A DNA stretch of 64,000 nucleotides, from assembly GCA_963921195.1 (NCBI GenBank), contig OY992536.1:4650001-4714000 (forward strand), written 5' to 3'. Within the stretch, counting starts at the first letter, position 1; each line of letters starts with the position of its first letter. Source of the stretch: Pegoplata infirma (lineage: Eukaryota > Arthropoda > Insecta > Diptera > Anthomyiidae). The position numbers and the translations under genes are program-made. Shown here one piece after another: positions 58,924 to 64,000 of this stretch. Below the pieces are notes generated by a model, which ran no database searches, was not told the origin of the DNA, and saw only the letters and a list, made by a program, of their open reading frames with translations.

Positions 58924-60949
58924 ATATGGGGCATTCCAGGCCAAATCACTCACTTTTAGACCCGACCCCTTTCGATTTATTTTATTTTTGGATATGTTTT
59001 AGTACTAATTAACTGAAAGTTGGACACCAATTTTCAGCCTTTTATTCCAAGATGGTGTTGAGTAATCAATTTTTCAAAATGGCGATTTTTTTAAAAAAAT
59101 GAAAAATTGAAATTTTAAATTAATTTTGACCAGTTATAAACATAGATATTTTAAAAAAAGTTGGTATTTAAATGTAGTTTTAGAAAAAAAAAAATATGAA
59201 AAAATTATTCGAAGTAATTATCACTTATTTTTTGACGTTTAAAAATTAAAATCGACTTTTTGAAAAAGTCCGAAACCTTCGTTTTTTTTGTAAAAAACTA
59301 TAAAAATTCTACTCTAAATTACGCAACTTTTAAGCCATAACTCGAGATGTGATCGCAATTCTTTCTATTTTTTTTTTTTAATTTTTAAAATTGCACCTTT
59401 TGTTTTTTGGCTCTGATTTATTTTATATGGTGCTCCAAAAAAAATAAATTGGTAGATATTGACCCTAACTTACCCTTGATATATTCATTTGGAGGTAAAA
59501 ATACGTCTCACAAAAATTTAAGACGATCGGAAATGGGTAAGGCGTTTAGCATGGAAGTTTAAAAAACGGATTACAAGGAAAAATATGATTTTTTTCAGTT
59601 TTCGCAATTTTTTTGGTATTTCGAGTTAAGTTTTAATTCAAGTGATTACAGAATTATGATGTGGAGTAAAATGCGTTTCAAATAAGGTACTAAAAACTAA
59701 AATCGGTTGAAAATCAGCCAAGTTATTATAACTTCCCCAGGCACCTAGCGTGTGTCATACCACTTAATTAAAGAATACGAGCCCCTTTTTTTAAATTTAT
59801 TGAAATTTTCTACTGTAATAACATTTTTTCATTATTCATGTTTCAGTGTAATATTTTTTTGGGTTTTCCAAATTCTAAAACAAAAAAAAAAATAAAAAAT
59901 TTAAAAATAGAGATTTCAAAGGGTGTTGAAAATGGAGGCATTTTTAGCATTAATTTAAAACATGTTAGCAAAACACACTACAAAAAATACTTGTCATCTA
60001 ATTACACTTGAACTTGAAGAATAAAAAAATGTTATTACAGTAGAAAATTTCAATGAATTTCAAAAATTGGATTGTATTGCTTAATCAAGTGTTCTGCCAT
60101 ACGTTAGATGCCTGGGGAAGTTGTAATAACTTGGCTGATTTTCAACCGATTTTAGTTTTTGACACCTTATTAGAGAGGCATTTTACTCCGTATTATAATT
60201 CTGTAACCACTTGAATTAAAACTTAACTTAAAATACCAAAAAAATTGAGAAAACAGAAAAAAAATTCATATTTTTCTTTGTAATCCGTTTTCTAAACTTC
60301 AAGGCCCATGCGGAACGCCTTACCCATGTCCGATCGTTCTTAATTTTTGTAAGGAGTATTTTTGCCTCGAAATAAATATATCTAGGGTAAGTTAGGTCAG
60401 TATCTACCAATTCAATTTTTTTGGAGCACCATATAAAATAAATCAGAGCCAAAAAATAAAAGGTGCAATTTTAAAAATTAAAAAAAAAAAAATAGAAAGA
60501 ATTATGATCACATCTCGAATTATGGCTTAAAAGTTGCGTAATTTAGAGTAGAACTTATTGTATTTTTTACAAAAAAATCGAAGGTTTCGAACTTTTTCAA
60601 AAAGTCGATTTTAATTTTTATACGTCAAAAAATAAGTGATAATTACTTCGAATAATTTTTTCATATTTTTTTTCTAAAACTACATTTAAGTAAAAACAAA
60701 ACGTTGTCCAACTTTTTTTAAAATATCTATATTTTTTAATGGTCAAAATTAATTAAAAACTTCAATTTTTTAATTTTTTTGAGAAAATCGCCATTTTGAA
60801 AAATTGATTACTCAACACCATCTTGAAATAAAAGGCTGAAAATTGGTGTCCAAGTTGCATTTAATAAGTACTAAAACATATCCAAAAATAAAATAAATCG
60901 AAAGGGGTCGGGTCTAAAAGTGAGTGATTTGGCTTGGAATGCCCCATAT
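58924..60949. mobile_element. 2 kb foldback, ATATGGGGCATTCC ends
   Basis: Almost the whole element is palindromic, with arms of about 0.95 kb and the centre near 59930. Examples are gacccgacccctttcgattt, gacaccaattttcagccttt and aagatggtgttgagtaatca, each found in reverse near 60900-60820. The terminal motif gggcattcc is shared with the 1.1 kb foldback at 7524-8624, so they form one family. No TSD was fixed: the target is a TA repeat. Confidence 0.88.
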
Positions 60950-61602
60950 ATATATTTTCGTTGCATAGTCATAAAATAATACTTAAGTTTATCTAAAAAG
61001 TTATTCGCGATATTGTGACAGAAGTTTCCAAAAACCCTGCAAACATTAAATTTTAACCTATTTTGTACCAAATTAAATAATAAAAGCTGCAAAAGTATAA
61101 GCCTATTAAAAATCCCTGAAGAACACTTTTTTGACCTTTTTAAAACACACGTTTTTTAAAAACTACTTTTTCACATAGACTTTTAGTTATTTGGCTCTCA
61201 TCTGCCCACCACGTTTTATACATAAAATTGAAGATTTTTTACCCCTCTTTAAATTAAAAAATATTATGGCCGCGGGTTTTTGCATATTTTCGCATATGGA
61301 TGTGATTTACATAGTCATCCAACGAAAAATGGTGAAAAATTGCATTTTGTATTGTACTATTTCTTTATATAACTAAAGAGAAATATATTTTTTTTAATTG
61401 TTGGTATTTTAAACTTAATATTGCAATTTTATGATTTTTGACTTACAGTTCTGAATAAAGATAAAACACTTTTTTTAAAGAAATTGTCCTTCCCCCTTAT
61501 TTTTCTTGGTGAAAAAATTTGCCTTTTGACGATTCCGCATTTTTGGGCAAAGCTATTTGCTACTAGCTGTGATTTTTAAGATCTGCAACCAATAATAGTT
61601 AC

Positions 61603-62345
61603 TAGTGTCTGACATAATATACATTTTTTGGCCGAAGCCGAATATTCAGCCAAATTTTAACTTTTCGACCGAAGCCAAAGCCGAAGCCGAATATTGAAAA
61701 AAATATTTTTGTAGTAAAAGCAAGGAAAAAAGTAAAACTTGACTTGGTGGAATACACAAATTTACACTCAAAAAAAAAGTTGGTATTCAGTACTAAAAAT
61801 TTAACTAAAGTACTAACGTTTTAGTCCAAAAGGACCTAGTGCAGGAATTGGTAATCAATACTAAAATTTGTTAAAATTATTATTCCAAACCAGTAAAAAT
61901 TACTTATTTTAGTACTTTGAAGATACTAAAAAACTACTGTCCTACTGGTAATTTGTTTATTAGTAGATTTAAGTACGAAATCACTTACTAAATCTTTTAC
62001 TGTAGAATTATTTATAGTGTATATGAATTTTGTATTGAATGATTTATTTTGAGCAAAAAGCTGAGCTCAGGCATTTGCGTGAATAAACATTTTGTGTGTA
62101 AATTTTTTTAGATCGGAAACATTTTTTGAGTGTAAAATCTTGTTTTAGTTGCAAAAACGCTTAGTAAAATGTTTTTGTGGCCTACTAATGTGATTCAAAG
62201 TGTCTTTAGTGTGTTTTGCAACACGTGATTACAAATTTTATGCAATTATTCGGTATTGGGCCATATTCGGTAAAAAATGTGACCGAAGCCGAATAGTGAC
62301 CGAATAGTGCTTTGTGGCCGAAGCAGAATATTCGGTTGAACACTA
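61603..62345. mobile_element. hAT-like element, TAGTGT termini, GCCGAATATTCGGC motifs
   Basis: Perfect 8-bp TSD atagttac at 61595-61602 and 62346-62353. Ends are tagtgtctgac and, reversed, tagtgttcaac. Subterminal zones at both ends carry repeated ggccgaagccgaatattc motifs, likely transposase-binding repeats. Length is 743 bp, of which 368 is a younger MITE (61765-62132). Confidence 0.82.
61765..62132. mobile_element. TA-flanked MITE with CACTCAAAAAA ends
   Basis: Left cactcaaaaaaaaagttgg and right cattttttgagtg, with TA on both sides (61763-61764; 62133-62134). The interior has repeated agtactaaaa and agta.tt.ttact motifs. It is a member of the CACTCA MITE group, nested in the hAT element. 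Confidence 0.72.
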
Positions 62346-63003
62346 ATAGTTACCTTACAATAATTTGGAACTCTACCCCTTTCTTACCCCCGATTTTGCT
62401 CAGCAAGTAAAGATCCTTTTGTCCCTAAAATAGAGAAAACAATTTTACAAACTTTAAGGGCTTACAGTGAGTAAGTGGATCAAATTGGAGGCTTACTGTA
62501 AACTAGAATTTTATTGCGAAAAACATACTCTACAATTCTTCTTTTAATACATTTACCGTATCTTTTACTTGAATGGAAATAATCGCCAAAAACGCTTTGG
62601 CAAGTGTACTCGCCTGTGGTCGTTAAAGGGTTAAGTGTAGCTTACTCACTCCATTTGAAAAGTGTCAAAACAAAGGTCAAACTTTAATTCTTATAATTAA
62701 TTGTTTTCGCGACAGTGTTAGAAGTTTCGAAAATATCAATATGGAAATTAAAACAAACAAATTTTCATATTACAATACTTTATTTAAAAAATTCTTAAAA
62801 CAAATCGTTAAGCCAATTACCCCTTCAAAGATCAAATGGCTACTGTGGCTACAGTTGTTATTATTTTTTCCTACAAATTTGCAAACTTTTTAGTTTTTCG
62901 GACATACTATTAGCTGAAAAATTTTGAAAACCCGAGTTTTTTTTAGTTTTGGATATATTGATTTTTGAGCGCTTGCCCATATAAGGGAAACCACTGTGCT
63001 ACG

Positions 63004-64000
63004 AGTCACCCGTTTTTTATGTAAATTTTTTGTAGCATACTTTAAGGTGTAAGGAATATACTATGAGAGTCCAAAGAAAGTGTAATGTAATTCATTGACA
63101 ACAATGTTGACAACAAAAACCCTTATTATCAATCGACTATTATTTAAAAAAAAAAACGATACATAGAAAATCTCCAAGCTTTGTTTAAAGTTTGATGGCG
63201 TCCAGATTGAGCAAACACTCAGTGGGATACGAAGGTCGCGGTGGAAAATTAAATTATTTTATAGAAAATTTTGAAAAAAATATTTCTTATTGAACATTAA
63301 AAGTTTAAAAAATAGTCCACAAGTTTAATTCAGTTATACACTCATTTTACAAAAGACCCAAACAAAAATTAAATGCAAAATTTTTTTAAATGCATTTGTA
63401 TATAAAAGTTTATGAGTCTATTCATAGTTGTGACTTGAGAGCAGGTCTTAAAATTTAATTTTTTTGTTGGTTTGTATAGAAAAATATTGATGTTATGACT
63501 GTTCAATAATTAAAGTTGGCCTATGACAGTTATAACTATGAATAGGCCTGTTTATTCGAGGTCTTATTTATGAAGTAAACCGGTCCGTCAATGCTTTCTT
63601 GTGAAAAAAAATTTCACCCTAAACCCAAAAGCTGGATCCTGATTTAAATACTTAAGTATTTTTTAAATTGTAAATTTCATTATTCTTGAGTTTTTTTGAT
63701 AAAATCTTTTGTTTGTAATTTGTTATATTAATAGAAATTCGTGCAGACTATTTTGCTTAAATTTGCAAATTATTTGGTGACTTTTCAAAGTTTTAACAAG
63801 TTACCACAGATTTAACGAAAAAATGTTTTTATAATTTTTTGGTCGAATTTAAAAGCGAAGCTTTTGAATTCTCGGTGATTATCAATTTAGCTGAATAAAA
63901 ATATGTTCTCCTGTTGCTTTTTTGTGACCAAGTATTTAACAAACTCGTATTTCGACCCACTTTATTGTAGCTCTACAAATACTTTATAAAAACCCATAAA
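63004..64000. other. A+T-rich DNA with one shared segment
   Basis: At 63606-63642, tttcaccctaaacccaaaag and ctggatcc are the reverse complement of 39175-39205. This marks another copy of the repeat whose arm lies at 39173. Otherwise nothing is recognised up to the window end. Confidence 0.5.

Larger units (their letters stand above)
58751..62998. mobile_element. Transib-like element, 4.25 kb, with nested insertions
   Basis: Left end cacagtggtttccc and right end gggaaaccactgtg are perfect 14-bp inverted repeats. The TSD ctacg (58746-58750; 62999-63003) is perfect. CACAGTG termini plus a 5-bp G+C-containing TSD define Transib, the superfamily related to the RAG1 recombinase. Removing the foldback (58924-60949) and the hAT element (61603-62345) leaves about 1.5 kb with no transposase frame, so it is a non-autonomous or deleted derivative. 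Confidence 0.82.

Overview
The window looks like gene-poor, strongly A+T-rich nuclear DNA from a higher fly. Two things suggest Diptera. First, there are about a dozen copies of a mini-me/DINE-1-like (Helentron-type) element with the GTCY-rich core known from flies. Second, there are broken copies of an insect-type ribosomal protein S17 gene. The species cannot be named from the sequence. I found no intact protein-coding gene: every open frame is short, low in complexity or lies inside a repeat. No rRNA, CRISPR array or bacterial-type operon is present.

Most of what can be annotated is a graveyard of small non-autonomous DNA transposons, often stacked inside one another. Boundaries below were read from terminal inverted repeats (TIRs) and target-site duplications (TSDs).
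- 1-12.7 kb: an older repeat broken by a tRNA-derived SINE, itself broken by a hAT MITE; a hAT element at 7146-9169 carrying a large foldback; two mini-me copies.
- 14-20.2 kb: a TA-flanked MITE; a foldback filled with CGCGAG-containing tandem units; a Harbinger-like element (18269-19588) carrying four RpS17 fragments on alternating strands.
- 21-33.7 kb: an ATCAAA/poly-T minisatellite, more mini-me copies, and several MITEs including two of a TAGGGCGTCC hAT family.
- 34.5-50.6 kb: a near-perfect 0.9 kb foldback; a 1.4 kb minisatellite of a 16-bp unit containing TATAAAAG; a 1.3 kb hAT foldback; a mini-me split by nested TIR elements.
- 51-57.8 kb: the deepest nest, a mini-me copy holding a Transib-like element and a 3.2 kb hAT foldback, which in turn holds a hairpin element and a minus-strand mini-me.
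- 58.7-63 kb: a 4.25 kb Transib-like element with CACAGTG ends and a perfect 5-bp TSD, holding a 2 kb foldback and a hAT element with its own MITE.

There is no pathway to describe. The structure records successive waves of insertion, and the many long foldbacks could form hairpin RNAs if transcribed. The most notable signals are the RpS17 fragments captured in a transposon, the two Transib-like insertions, the minisatellite of TATA-box-like units, and the nests themselves. Stretches not covered by a named repeat are listed as A+T-rich DNA in which I see nothing.
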